A DNA stretch of 64,000 nt from Caenicola sp034331105 (lineage in GTDB: Bacteria; Synergistota; Synergistia; Synergistales; Synergistaceae). Below, in pieces: positions 35,586 through 44,835 of this stretch. The notes under the pieces are model-generated. The model saw nothing but the letters and a program-made list of their open reading frames with translations. It did no database searches and was not told where the DNA came from. The position numbers and the translations under genes are program-made. The DNA lies in NCBI GenBank assembly GCA_034331105.1, contig JAXQGB010000012.1:248001-312000 (forward strand), read 5' to 3'. The number at the start of each line of letters is the position of its first letter. Positions within the stretch are counted from its first letter, which is position 1.

Positions 35586-35688
35586 TTTATTGGACTGCCA
35601 ATAAAAATTGTTTCAGGGAAGATTTAAGGGAAGTTCAAAAATTAATATAGCAATAACATTTGTCTGCTGAGAGGAAAGTGATATCCAA

Positions 35689-36876
35689 ATGATTTCTGGA
35701 AAAATGCTTGAACTGGGAAAAAAACGATCGGAGATCCGCGAAATATTCGAATATGGCAAAAAAAGGGGAAGCGAAATAGGCGCTGATAAAGTTTTCGACT
35801 TCAGCATCGGGAACCCGAACGTTCCTGCCCCCGAATTCATAAGGGATAACATTATCGACCTTCTCAAAAATGAGGATCCCACTAAGATCCACGGCTACAC
35901 GTCGGCACAGGGTGATTTTAGCGTAAGGAAAGCGCTGGCTGATCACATAAACAGCAAATACGGGACCGACATCACAGCAGATCTTTTCTATCTGACCGCC
36001 GGAGCGGCAGCTTCCCTTTCTATGTGCTGCAGGGCATTGGCTCTTCCCGGAGATGAATTTCTGACGTTTGCACCCTATTTCCCCGAGTACAAAGTCTATG
36101 TTGAATCGGCAGGGGCTGCATTGTCAGTCATTCCGGCCAATACAGAAAATTTCCAGGTGGATCTTGAAAAATTCGAAAAGGCTGTAAACAAAAATACCAA
36201 AGCAGTGATAATCAATTCGCCAAACAACCCGTCAGGCGTCGTTTATTCGCTCGACATGATCAAAAAGATATGCTCGATAATGGAAAAAAAATCAGAAGAA
36301 TTCGGTCATGTGATCTACCTTATATCAGATGAGCCATACAGGGAACTGGTATACGGAGATGTCGAGGTCCCCTTCCTTCTCAACTATTACGACAACACCT
36401 TCGTCTGCTATTCCTACAGCAAATCACTCTCTCTCCCGGGGGAGAGGATCGGTTACGTGCTCGTCTCCAACAGGATGCAGGATGCGGACGATGTGTATGC
36501 CGCGGTCTGCGGGGCGGGCAGAGCTCTTGGTTATGTATGTGCCCCGAGCCTTTTCCAGCATCTGATTGCAAGGTGTCTTGGCCGTACTGCGGATATTTCG
36601 ATATATAAAAGAAACAGGGATATCCTGTACAGCGGTCTTGTAAGTATGGGTTATGAATGTGCAAAGCCTGACGGAGCCTTCTATCTCTTTGTCAAGGCAC
36701 TCGAACCGGATGCCGTGGCATTCTGCGAGAAGGCAAAGAAATATGAGCTTCTGCTTGTCCCCGGCGATGGTTTCGGTTGTCCGGGATATGCCCGCATCTC
36801 ATACTGCGTGAGGACCGACCAGATAGAAGACTCTCTGCCCGCATTCGAAAAGCTTGCAGCTGAGTACAAAAAATAG
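35689..36876 (+). CDS. Class I PLP-dependent aminotransferase
   Basis: A 395-residue fold-type I aminotransferase. NSPNNPSGVVYS near residue 183 is the aspartate-aminotransferase signature. LISDEPYRELVY near residue 210 holds the aspartate that contacts the cofactor nitrogen. SYSKSLSLPGERIGY near residue 244 contains the Schiff-base lysine and the phosphate-binding arginine. A C-terminal arginine (YARISYC) binds the substrate carboxylate. It should transfer amino groups in the cytoplasm; specificity is not evident. It is convergent with rnfB and shares its terminator. Confidence 0.9.
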   Translation: MISGKMLELGKKRSEIREIFEYGKKRGSEIGADKVFDFSIGNPNVPAPEFIRDNIIDLLKNEDPTKIHGYTSAQGDFSVRKALADHINSKYGTDITADLFYLTAGAAASLSMCCRALALPGDEFLTFAPYFPEYKVYVESAGAALSVIPANTENFQVDLEKFEKAVNKNTKAVIINSPNNPSGVVYSLDMIKKICSIMEKKSEEFGHVIYLISDEPYRELVYGDVEVPFLLNYYDNTFVCYSYSKSLSLPGERIGYVLVSNRMQDADDVYAAVCGAGRALGYVCAPSLFQHLIARCLGRTADISIYKRNRDILYSGLVSMGYECAKPDGAFYLFVKALEPDAVAFCEKAKKYELLLVPGDGFGCPGYARISYCVRTDQIEDSLPAFEKLAAEYKK

Positions 36877-36900
36877 CAGCGCTTTGCAACAAAAGAAAAA

Positions 36901-36932
36901 GAGGGGGTCCCGACTAAGGTCGGGACCCCCTC
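36901..36932. terminator. Bidirectional terminator, aminotransferase / rnfB
   Basis: A perfect 14-base stem (GAGGGGGTCCCGAC with its complement) around TAAG. T-rich runs lie on both sides, so it can stop transcription from both convergent units. Confidence 0.92.
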
Positions 36933-36946
36933 CTGTCAATTTTTAG

Positions 36947-37789
36947 CTAGACAGAGGTCGTTTCCTTAGCAGCCGAAGCGGCCTTTTCCTCATTGGACCT
37001 TCTGTCGGTAATATTTTTAGTCGGGCATTTTGTTGCGCAGATGCCGCAGTTGATGCATTTTGCAGGATCGATCACAGCGAGGGCGCCCTTCATCTCTATT
37101 GCCTCTACGGGGCAGCTTTTCACACAAAGGGTGCATCCAATGCATCCGACTGAACAGACCCTTTTGACGTCAGGTCCTTTAAGGGGCGAGTTGCAGGACA
37201 CATTGACCTTTGATTTCCTTGGCACCAGCACCAATACGTCTCTAGGACAGTTTTCGACACAGGCTCCGCATCCAACGCACTTTTCAGCATCCACGACAGC
37301 AAGGCCGTTCTTAATGGTCATGGCGTGGAAAGCGCAGACACTTACACATGTGCCGAGGCCCATGCATCCGTATGCGCATGAAGTGGGTCCCTTTCCGGGG
37401 ACAACAGCTGCAGCCCTGCAGTCATATTCGCCGAAGTAGACGCAGTTCTTCACTGTTTTGTCGTTTGATCCCTTGCATTTAAGAAATGCTATCTTCGGGT
37501 CATCCTTTTCAGCCTGGACTCCGAGTATTGCAGCAATGCTGTCTGCAAGGGCGGATCCTCCCGCAGCGCAGCCGGTTATCTTTCCTGTCCCGTTTGCAAG
37601 AGCTTCGGCAAAGCCGTCGCATCCGGGATAACCGCAGCCCCCGCAGTTTGCACCGGGAAGGATCGCGCGGATATTTGCCTGTCGGGGGTCCGTTTCAACA
37701 TGGAATTTTTTTGAGGCAAACGCCAGAAGGGCGCCGAAGATCAGCCCAAGGCCTCCCATTATTATTGCCGGGTATATCATTCCAGTCAT
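36947..37789 (-). CDS. rnfB: Rnf complex subunit B (iron-sulfur)
   Basis: A 280-residue subunit. An N-terminal membrane helix (residues 5-25) is followed by NCGGCGYPGC near residue 48, the Rnf four-cysteine cluster domain. Several ferredoxin-type clusters come next (CVGCGACVENC, CIGCTLCVKSC, CINCGICATKC). It takes electrons from ferredoxin and passes them to the other subunits. I use the ATG at 37787-37789, which has GGGGG upstream and lies 11 bases after rnfA. A longer frame reaching into rnfA adds 32 unlikely residues. It is the last gene of the operon. Confidence 0.95.
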   Translation of the reverse strand: MTGMIYPAIIMGGLGLIFGALLAFASKKFHVETDPRQANIRAILPGANCGGCGYPGCDGFAEALANGTGKITGCAAGGSALADSIAAILGVQAEKDDPKIAFLKCKGSNDKTVKNCVYFGEYDCRAAAVVPGKGPTSCAYGCMGLGTCVSVCAFHAMTIKNGLAVVDAEKCVGCGACVENCPRDVLVLVPRKSKVNVSCNSPLKGPDVKRVCSVGCIGCTLCVKSCPVEAIEMKGALAVIDPAKCINCGICATKCPTKNITDRRSNEEKAASAAKETTSV

Positions 37790-37800
37790 ATCATTTCCCC

Positions 37801-38379
37801 CTATTTGATAAGCCCGCTGAAGCCCATGAAAGCAATGGACATGAGTCCCGCGGTTACAAGCGCGATAGGAAGCCCTCTGAGGCATCTCGGCATGTTCTGG
37901 CTTATCTCTATTCTTTCCCTTATTCCCGCCATAAGGACTATCGCGAGAAGGAACCCGGCAGATGCCCCTGCCGCATGAACGATCGATTCAATAAAGGTAT
38001 ATTTTTCGTTCATGTTGATGACCGCTACGCCGAGAACTGCACAGTTTGTCGTGATCAGCGGAAGGAATATTCCCAGAGACTTATATAGGGCGGGCTGAAC
38101 TTTTTTGAGAACGATCTCAACAAACTGAACAAGAGCTGCGATTATCAGGATGAACGACAGTGTGTAAAGATACTGCAGTCCAAGCGGTACAAGGATAAAT
38201 GTATAGGCGAGCCATGTCATCGTTGCAGCCATGACAGTGACAAAAATTACAGCGATGCCCATGCCTTTGGCTGTTTCAAGCTTGCTTGAGACTCCAAGGA
38301 AGGGACAGCAGCCTAAGAACCTGGCCAGAAGTATGTTGTTTACAAAAATTGCTCCGAAGAAGAGCGCAAGCAGAGACAT
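37801..38379 (-). CDS. rnfA: Rnf complex subunit A (membrane)
   Basis: A 192-residue membrane protein with six helices, homologous to RnfE in an inverted arrangement. FVNNILLARFLGCCPFLGVS near residue 10 and PLITTNCAVLGVAVIN near residue 105 carry the conserved cysteines that hold a membrane iron-sulfur centre with RnfE. It overlaps rnfE by one base. Confidence 0.95.
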   Translation of the reverse strand: MSLLALFFGAIFVNNILLARFLGCCPFLGVSSKLETAKGMGIAVIFVTVMAATMTWLAYTFILVPLGLQYLYTLSFILIIAALVQFVEIVLKKVQPALYKSLGIFLPLITTNCAVLGVAVINMNEKYTFIESIVHAAGASAGFLLAIVLMAGIRERIEISQNMPRCLRGLPIALVTAGLMSIAFMGFSGLIK

Positions 38380-39116
38380 TATGCGTCACCCTCCTTTTCT
38401 TCTTTCGCACAGGGCAGACTTGACCCGCCGCCCCCGCAGTACTTCTTTAGCCCGCAGCCTTCGCAGGCATCCAGTTTTTCCCAGCCGTCAAAATCAGGCT
38501 TGAAGCCGGTGGATTCTTCCTCTTTCCTGAGCTGCATGTTCCTGAAAAGCGCTATCAGGATCCCCAGCGTAATGAATCCGCCTGGAGCGAGTATTACAAG
38601 CAGGGCAGGCTGGTAAAAGGAGGGTACGATCGAGAAATTGAAGACCGTGCCGTTTCCCAGAAGTTCCCGTATTCCTCCGATGAATGTGAGGGCTAATGTA
38701 AATCCAAGCCCCATGCCGATCCCGTCAAAGAGAGAGTCTATCACGCCGTTTTTGAATGCGAAGGCCTCCGCCCTGGCAAGTATTATGCAGTTTACGACGA
38801 TCAGGGGAATGAAGATGCCCAGCGATTTGTCCAGAGCCGGAGCGTATGCTGATATCAGGAGCTGGGTTATGGTCACGAATCCGGCTATGACAACGATGAA
38901 AGCCGGGATACGGATCTCGTCTGGTATAAATTTCCGTATCATGGATATCATGACATTGGAGCCCATAAGCACTGCCATAGCAGCAAGTCCCATCCCGAAA
39001 CCGTTTGAAGCGCTCGTGGTGACCGCCAGGGTCGGACATAGACCGAGCACAAGTACAAAGGTCGGGTTCTCTGTCAGTATTCCGTTTTTAAGCAATCTGA
39101 GAGGACTCATCATCAC
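38379..39116 (-). CDS. rnfE: Rnf complex subunit E (membrane) with cysteine-rich tail
   Basis: A 245-residue membrane protein with six helices. NPTFVLVLGLCPTLAVTTSA near residue 17 and PLIVVNCIILARAEAF near residue 108 are RnfE blocks with the conserved cysteines. A C-terminal soluble tail (about residues 205-245) carries four cysteines spaced C-x2-C-x5-C-x8-C. Such tails are not a core feature of the family, and whether this one binds a cluster is unknown. GTG 39116 or the ATG three bases later is the start, with GGAGG upstream. It overlaps rnfG. Confidence 0.94.
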   Translation of the reverse strand: MMMSPLRLLKNGILTENPTFVLVLGLCPTLAVTTSASNGFGMGLAAMAVLMGSNVMISMIRKFIPDEIRIPAFIVVIAGFVTITQLLISAYAPALDKSLGIFIPLIVVNCIILARAEAFAFKNGVIDSLFDGIGMGLGFTLALTFIGGIRELLGNGTVFNFSIVPSFYQPALLVILAPGGFITLGILIALFRNMQLRKEEESTGFKPDFDGWEKLDACEGCGLKKYCGGGGSSLPCAKEEKEGDA

Positions 39117-39682
39117 TTATTCCCCTCCCCTTTAAGGTTTTTTGCCCAGTATTCAAGAGCTGTATTTACACCATCTGCCACCGCGCTTGATGTTATTGTG
39201 GCTCCGGATATTGCCTGGACCTCGTTTTCCGCAGTTGGTGCGGTCTTTGTTATTACGACCCTGTCTACGTTCTTTTGTTCAAACTGATCGGAGAAGGCAG
39301 GGTCGGCAGCTTTTGCGCCCAGTCCGGGTGTCTCCGTATGGCTGAGGATTTTTATGTCGATCAGTTTGCCTTCGTCGTCGATCCCGACCACCATCTCTAT
39401 CAGGCCGCCGTATCCTTTTGGAGTAACTGTCAAGTTGTATCCCACAGTCTCTCCATTGACGGAGCCTTTGTTTACTTCCTTGATGATGCCGTGATCCTGC
39501 GGGCAATCCACTTCCTCAAAATCAGAAGCTTCCGGAAGTGTTTCTGCTAATGCCGCCATTTTTTCCTTTTCCTTTGCAGAGCTGATAGGTTCGAGTGTCA
39601 TTGTGTAAATTCCGCCAAGAATAAGTCCTGTCACCGCGGTTATGACGAAGAGCACAGCGGCGAGCTTCAATATCTTAGCCAT
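39113..39682 (-). CDS. rnfG: Rnf complex subunit G (flavoprotein)
   Basis: A 189-residue subunit with one N-terminal membrane helix and an exposed FMN domain. The FMN is joined to a threonine in the S/T-GAT motif, seen as AISGATITSSAV near residue 160. ETPGLGAKA near residue 117 is another family block. It is part of the electron path across the membrane. It overlaps both neighbours by a few bases. Confidence 0.94.
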   Translation of the reverse strand: MAKILKLAAVLFVITAVTGLILGGIYTMTLEPISSAKEKEKMAALAETLPEASDFEEVDCPQDHGIIKEVNKGSVNGETVGYNLTVTPKGYGGLIEMVVGIDDEGKLIDIKILSHTETPGLGAKAADPAFSDQFEQKNVDRVVITKTAPTAENEVQAISGATITSSAVADGVNTALEYWAKNLKGEGNK

Positions 39683-40604
39683 GCTTCTTCACCTCACCAA
39701 ATATGCGGGGTCGTGCAAATTTGTCTATAAGCGGAACAGTCAGGTTCATTATAAGTATTGAGTAAGAAACACCTTCAGGGTAACCTCCGAAGATCCTTAT
39801 GAGCGAGGTAAGAAGTCCGCACCCCAGGGCGAAGATCACCTGTCCTTTTTTCGTCATCGGGGAAGTCGTGTAGTCCGTAGCCATGAAGATGGCGCCCAGG
39901 AAAAGACCCCCTGTAATTACTTCATACATCGGTCCTGCCGGTCTTCCGAGAGCTGCGGTCAGAGCAGCCACTGTACCGATATAGACCACCGGTATATGCC
40001 AGCTGATGATGCCTTTATAAAGCAGTATGGCGAAACCTATCAGAAGGGCTGCGGCAGAAGTTTCTCCGATGCAGCCTCCTATGTTGCCGATAAATACATC
40101 GTATATCCCCGGCAGGTCAGCTATAGAGCCTTCTTTTATCATTGCAAGAGGTGTGGCGCCGGAAACACCGTCAAGGGTCCACGATGTCATTGATACAGGC
40201 CAGCTTGATACCATGAAGGCCCTTCCTGCGAGGGCAGGGTTGACGATATTGCAGCCGATGCCTCCGAAGAACTGTTTTACGACGACTATTGCGAAGACGC
40301 TTCCAACTGCCGCCATCCAGAAAGGGATAGAGGGCGGGAGGTTATACGCCAGAAGAAGTCCTGTGACAGCGGCGGAAAGATCTCCTACCGTGACGGTCTG
40401 TTTTGCCAGTTTCTGCCAGACATACTCGGATATTTTGCAGCTTGCGACACAGACAGCCATGACGGCAGCTGCCCTGAAGCCGAAGAAATATATGCCGGCC
40501 AGACCCGCAGGAGCAAGGGCGGCAATTACCCACGCCATTATCACCCTGGTGTCCTGTGGCGCATGTATGTGAGGTGAACTTGATACTGCAAGCAGTCGTT
40601 CCAT
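39675..40604 (-). CDS. rnfD: Rnf complex subunit D (membrane flavoprotein)
   Basis: A 309-residue membrane protein with about nine or ten helices. GVSGATPLAM near residue 155 holds the threonine expected to carry covalent FMN. GCNIVNPALAGRAFM near residue 118 and FMATDYTTSPMT near residue 235 are family blocks. RnfD contains the proposed ion channel. It overlaps rnfC and rnfG. Confidence 0.95.
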   Translation of the reverse strand: MERLLAVSSSPHIHAPQDTRVIMAWVIAALAPAGLAGIYFFGFRAAAVMAVCVASCKISEYVWQKLAKQTVTVGDLSAAVTGLLLAYNLPPSIPFWMAAVGSVFAIVVVKQFFGGIGCNIVNPALAGRAFMVSSWPVSMTSWTLDGVSGATPLAMIKEGSIADLPGIYDVFIGNIGGCIGETSAAALLIGFAILLYKGIISWHIPVVYIGTVAALTAALGRPAGPMYEVITGGLFLGAIFMATDYTTSPMTKKGQVIFALGCGLLTSLIRIFGGYPEGVSYSILIMNLTVPLIDKFARPRIFGEVKKHG

Positions 40605-41941
40605 TACTTGACCGCCGCCTTTCTGCGCATTGCCATGATAGTTGATTTGCCGTCCCTGAACGACTGGGTGAGATGCCTGTTTGCCGGGCAGCTATAGGAA
40701 CATGCCCCGCATTCGATGCAGTTCATCCCGCCGGTCTCCTCGAATGCCTTGTAGTCTCTCATCAGGACAAGGGGATTCAGGACGCTGGGCATAAGGCCCA
40801 TGGGGCATCCCTCAAAGCATCGTCCGCATCTTATGCAGGCTGATTCAGGGGCAAGATGAGAGTTTGAGGCTGTCAGGGCAAGGATCCCCGAAGTGCTTTT
40901 TACTACAGGGATATCTATTGAGCGGAGGGAGACACCCATCATGGGGCCGCCTGAAATGACCTTGACAGGCTGTTCCCTGAAGCCTCCGCAGAGGTCGATA
41001 AGTTCTCTCATAGAAGTGCCAAGAGGGACATGGATATTTTTAGGTTCTGCCACGGCTTCGCCTGTCACGGTGATTATCCTTGTCAGGGCAGGATCTCCGG
41101 CAACGATTGCCTCCCTTATCTGATGCACTGTGCGTACGTTAAGGATTATGCATCCTACGTCAGCAGGAAGGGCGGTCATGATGTACTCCTGTTTTGTCAC
41201 GGCTTCGATGAGCATTTTTTCTGCTCCCTGGGGATACTTTACCGCCAAAGCTGCAACGGAGATATTTCCGGGTCCCTGTTTAGCGATTTCGGACTCCATT
41301 GTCTTTATCGCTTCCGGCTTGTTGTTCTCTATACCTATGATCCCCTCTGCCTCGGGGAAGAGCCTCAATAGAAGCTTAAGGCCTTCAACCATCTTTTCCG
41401 GTTCTTCCAGCATGAGTCGGTTGTCACAGTTTATGTATGGTTCGCATTCGACGCCGTTTATTATCAGCCATTTAATATTCTTGTCCGGCGGAGGGGATAG
41501 TTTTACCGCTGTTGGAAAAGTAGCACCTCCGAAACCGACTATGCCGGCTTCTCTTATCCTTTTAAGATACTCCTTCGGGTCTGCGTCGGCGTAATTTTCG
41601 AGAGGTGTCCAGAATGGGTCTTTCTCATAGCAGTTGTCGTTTTCGACTATGACACAGTTTTCATAGATACCGGCTGATGTGAGTCGCAGCGCGATATCCT
41701 TGACCGTTCCAGAAACGCTTGAGAGGACGGGGGCAGAAACGAACCCTTCGCTGTCGCCCAGTTTCTGTCCCATAAGTACCCGGTCTCCCTTTTTCACCAC
41801 CGGTTGACACGGTGCCCCCAGACTCTGTGCCATTGGAAAAACAAGATCTCCTTTGGGCAGATACTTCTCGATCTTTTTGTTGACAGTCGCATCTTTCTTC
41901 TGAGGCGGGTGTATGCCTCCCCAGAATGACGGAAGTTTCAT
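40604..41941 (-). CDS. rnfC: Rnf complex subunit C (NADH-binding)
   Basis: A 445-residue soluble subunit. WGGIHPPQKK at its start is an RnfC hallmark. GIVGFGGATFPTAVKL near residue 130 begins the flavin/NADH-binding fold shared with NuoF. Two four-iron clusters follow as CIRCGRCFEGCP near residue 368 and CIECGACSYSCPANR near residue 405. It exchanges electrons with NAD. The ATG at 41939-41941 has GGAGG well placed. First gene of the operon, order C-D-G-E-A-B. Confidence 0.95.
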   Translation of the reverse strand: MKLPSFWGGIHPPQKKDATVNKKIEKYLPKGDLVFPMAQSLGAPCQPVVKKGDRVLMGQKLGDSEGFVSAPVLSSVSGTVKDIALRLTSAGIYENCVIVENDNCYEKDPFWTPLENYADADPKEYLKRIREAGIVGFGGATFPTAVKLSPPPDKNIKWLIINGVECEPYINCDNRLMLEEPEKMVEGLKLLLRLFPEAEGIIGIENNKPEAIKTMESEIAKQGPGNISVAALAVKYPQGAEKMLIEAVTKQEYIMTALPADVGCIILNVRTVHQIREAIVAGDPALTRIITVTGEAVAEPKNIHVPLGTSMRELIDLCGGFREQPVKVISGGPMMGVSLRSIDIPVVKSTSGILALTASNSHLAPESACIRCGRCFEGCPMGLMPSVLNPLVLMRDYKAFEETGGMNCIECGACSYSCPANRHLTQSFRDGKSTIMAMRRKAAVK

Positions 41942-41991
41942 ATTGCTTTCCTCCTCTTGTCCTGTAAAGCGAAAACTTGGATTCAAAGCAT

Positions 41992-42013
41992 AAAAAGCGC
42001 CGATGATCAGCGC
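41992..42013 (-). terminator. Weak hairpin with T run in the rnf leader
   Basis: On the minus strand a near-palindrome with GCGC arms is followed by five T. It lies 150 bases beyond the ATPase stop and about 50 before rnfC. A -10-like TAGAAT (42021-42026) lies just before it, so it could be the ATPase terminator or sit at the 5' end of the rnf transcript. Confidence 0.35.
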
Positions 42014-42168
42014 AGGTTAGATTCTATCATTTAAATGAAAAAATAAAAGGTGTAGCTTAAAAAAGACCGGTTCATAAAAATACAGGTAACAAAGCCGAAT
42101 ATTCTCTTTATTGCAGCATAACAGCAAAAAGATTTTTTGATTTTCTTTTATTTAAAGGTATGCACCTG

Positions 42169-43710
42169 TCATTTCTCTATTCCCTGTGGCTTCACCCCTG
42201 CCATCATAAGCCCGAGGGTCTCCGCGTCGGTACTGCGGGGATCGTCGATGACCCCTACTATTGAGCCGCTGTAGATCACAGCCAGCCTGTCTGAGATAGA
42301 CATAAGTTCCTGCAGGTCTTTGGATATGAGCAGTATGGCCACTCCGTTGTCCCTGGCCTCCATGAGCCGCTGATGGACAAATTCAGCTGCACCTACATCA
42401 AGCCCCCATGTCGGCTGCATTGCGATGATCACCTTTGTGCCGTCGGAAATTTCCCTTGACAGCATCAGTTTCTGCAGGTTGCCTCCTGACAGGATCCTTA
42501 CAGGTGCATGCATCGAAGGAGCAAGCACGTCATATTTTTTTACTCTCTCTGTGGCAAATTTTGCAATGTATTTCCAGTCCATAAAGTATTTCTTTATCTC
42601 GACCGGAGGTTCCCAGTAATTTTTAAGAGGCATGTTCTCTTCGAGGTTCATGTTGGGGATCAGGCCTACTCCCTTCCTGTCCGCAGGGATGTAACTCACG
42701 CCGGAATTTATGAAGTCCCTTGTGCAGGATCCTGTAATATCCTTGCCGCCTATCACGATAACTCCGTTCTCCGGCTCACGAAGTCCTGCAAGTACTTCAC
42801 ATAGTTCTTCCTGACCGTTGCCGTCAACTCCGGCTATCCCCAGTATTTCTCCGGAACGCAGAGAAAGTGTCAGATCTGTCAGGGCCTGTATATTTCGGTC
42901 ATTTTTTACGCAGATCCCCCTGCATTCAAGAAAGGTCTCTCCCGGTTCGGGCCTGTCTTCTGAAATGACTATCCCTTCAAGCTGATGTCCGACCATCATT
43001 TCAGCGATCTCCTCTTTGGAGATCCCTTTTGCAGGAACGGTCCCGACCTTTACCCCTTTTCTGAGGATCGTTAGCCTGTCGGAGACCTCCATTATCTCTT
43101 CTATCTTATGTGAGATAAGGACAATGCCATGTCCGTTGCTGACCATGTTTTTAACTGTACGGAAAAGCTCCCTCGTCTCCTGAGGGGTCAGGACTGAGGT
43201 TGGTTCGTCGAGGATGAGGACTTTCGTTCCCCTGTATAGCATCTTAAGAATTTCTACCCTCTGCTGTTCGCCTATGGAGAGCTGCCATATCTTTGCTTCC
43301 GGATCGACTTTGAGTCCGTACTTCTCTGAGAGGCCGCGGATTTTTTCGATGATCTTGTTTTTATTCAGGTTGAGAGGCTCATCTCTGAGTCCAAGGACCA
43401 TGTTTTCCCAGACAGTGAATACGGGAACAAGCATAAAGTGCTGGTGGACCATGCCTATCCCATTTTCTATAGCCAGGCGGGGGTTGGAAAGTATGACCGG
43501 CTTTCCGTCAATTTCTATGGTCCCTGCGTCAGGCAGGTATATTCCTGCGAGGCAGTTCATAAGAGTAGTTTTGCCTGCGCCGTTTTCGCCCAGGATACTG
43601 TGGACTTCACCTCTGAACAGCTCAAAATCTACATCCCTGTTTGCGTATGAGCCATAGAAGATCTTATCGATATTCTTCATTCTTACCAGCGGGAAATTTT
43701 TATCGTCCAT
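42169..43710 (-). CDS. ABC importer ATPase, BMP/sugar (RbsA-like) double-domain type
   Basis: A 513-residue protein with two ATPase domains. The first has Walker A GENGAGKTT near residue 39 and LSIGEQQRVEILK. The second, from about residue 260, has a degenerate Walker A (GVDGNGQEE) and ILSGGNLQKLML near residue 410. This is the layout of ATPases for BMP-type nucleoside or simple-sugar importers. No permease gene is next to it, and the operon continues to neither side. It may serve the BMP receptor at 34262. Confidence 0.92.
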   Translation of the reverse strand: MDDKNFPLVRMKNIDKIFYGSYANRDVDFELFRGEVHSILGENGAGKTTLMNCLAGIYLPDAGTIEIDGKPVILSNPRLAIENGIGMVHQHFMLVPVFTVWENMVLGLRDEPLNLNKNKIIEKIRGLSEKYGLKVDPEAKIWQLSIGEQQRVEILKMLYRGTKVLILDEPTSVLTPQETRELFRTVKNMVSNGHGIVLISHKIEEIMEVSDRLTILRKGVKVGTVPAKGISKEEIAEMMVGHQLEGIVISEDRPEPGETFLECRGICVKNDRNIQALTDLTLSLRSGEILGIAGVDGNGQEELCEVLAGLREPENGVIVIGGKDITGSCTRDFINSGVSYIPADRKGVGLIPNMNLEENMPLKNYWEPPVEIKKYFMDWKYIAKFATERVKKYDVLAPSMHAPVRILSGGNLQKLMLSREISDGTKVIIAMQPTWGLDVGAAEFVHQRLMEARDNGVAILLISKDLQELMSISDRLAVIYSGSIVGVIDDPRSTDAETLGLMMAGVKPQGIEK

Positions 43711-43887
43711 CTCTCTGCCCCCGATTTATATGTATCACATGCCCTGTTGATTCTAACAATTTGACTCCAAAAATGCAAAATATCAAGACGCGGGATAAAA
43801 AACGGTATACAATATCACCTGTCGGTCCGGCTGCCCTGAAAAACATTGCCCGGACTGGAATTTTATGAGAAAAGAGACTGTCGGCTT

Positions 43888-44808
43888 ATGCGCAAAAATA
43901 TTATGGTCAGTTACTCTCTGGCATTGCTTGTTATTTTTATATGGAGCGTAACGTTTGTCTCAACTAAAATACTGCTTGATCATCTGTCACCTACGGAGAT
44001 CCTTTTCTATAGATATGTGATAGCATATATCCTTTTCTTTGCGGCAAGCCCTAAGATCATCTGGCCTCTGAGCTTACGCGATGAGGCAAAATTTGCCCTT
44101 GCCGGATTTTTGGGCGTTACACTATATTTTCTCTGTGAAAATTTTGCCCTCTCGTTCAGCACCGCATCGAACGTTTCTCTGCTTGTCGCGACCGCTCCGA
44201 TGCTGACCGGCCTGGTCTCACATTTTATGACTAAAAATGAAAAAATCACGGTCAACTTTATATACGGGTGTGTCTTCGGGTTGGCAGGAGTCTTCCTTAT
44301 AGTATTCAACGGTCATTTTGTACTTAAGCTTAACCCTGTAGGTGACATACTGGCGATAATGGCTGCGCTCTCTTTTGCATTCTACTCGATAATTATCAGG
44401 GACTTGAACAGGGCTGTCTATTCAGCAGTCGTGATAACAAGAAAAACCTTTTTTTATTCTCTTCTGTCTCTTGTTCCGCTGCTTTTTACCCCTCTCTTTA
44501 AATGGGATCCCGGAGTTCTTATGGAAAAGCAAGTTTTTGGAAACCTTATCTTTCTAGGGGTATTTGCTTCTGCCCTTTGCTTTCTTCTCTGGAACAAAGT
44601 CATATGGGAACTTGGTGCTGTGCGGGCAAACAACCTCATATACCTTACTCCACCGATCGCCATGCTCTCGGCCTCTGTTGTCCTTCACGAGAGGATCACC
44701 ATCTTTGCCGCAGCGGGCGGATTGCTCATACTCCTTGGGGTCTATCTTTCCCAAAAAAGGGTCCCGGGATCTGAGAAAGGATCCGGGACCTCCGAAGAAA
44801 CTGAATAA
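43888..44808 (+). CDS. EamA/DMT-family transporter 1
   Basis: A 306-residue membrane protein with ten helices in two EamA repeats. IWSVTFVSTKILLDHLSP near residue 20 begins the first and ALSFAFYSIIIRDL near residue 160 the second. Members export amino acids or metabolites. I prefer the ATG at 43888; an in-frame upstream start adds 14 residues without a better ribosome site. Its last codons also contain the terminator of the convergent cysE. Confidence 0.85.
   Translation: MRKNIMVSYSLALLVIFIWSVTFVSTKILLDHLSPTEILFYRYVIAYILFFAASPKIIWPLSLRDEAKFALAGFLGVTLYFLCENFALSFSTASNVSLLVATAPMLTGLVSHFMTKNEKITVNFIYGCVFGLAGVFLIVFNGHFVLKLNPVGDILAIMAALSFAFYSIIIRDLNRAVYSAVVITRKTFFYSLLSLVPLLFTPLFKWDPGVLMEKQVFGNLIFLGVFASALCFLLWNKVIWELGAVRANNLIYLTPPIAMLSASVVLHERITIFAAAGGLLILLGVYLSQKRVPGSEKGSGTSEETE
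44753..44790 (-). terminator. cysE terminator inside the EamA coding end
   Basis: On the minus strand GGTCCCGGATCC pairs with GATCCCGGGACC-type sequence (11-12 pairs), followed by six T. It lies wholly in the last 20 codons of the EamA gene. Confidence 0.75.
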
Positions 44809-44835
44809 CAGAGAAGTTTCAGCCGACCGGGAAGG

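Larger units (their letters stand above)
35345..35688. other. Divergent intergenic region
   Basis: 344 AT-rich bases holding promoters for the BMP gene (minus) and the aminotransferase (plus). TCTCCG (35371-35376) and CGGAGA (35381-35386) form a small hairpin in the BMP leader. No gene or recognised RNA. Confidence 0.6.
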
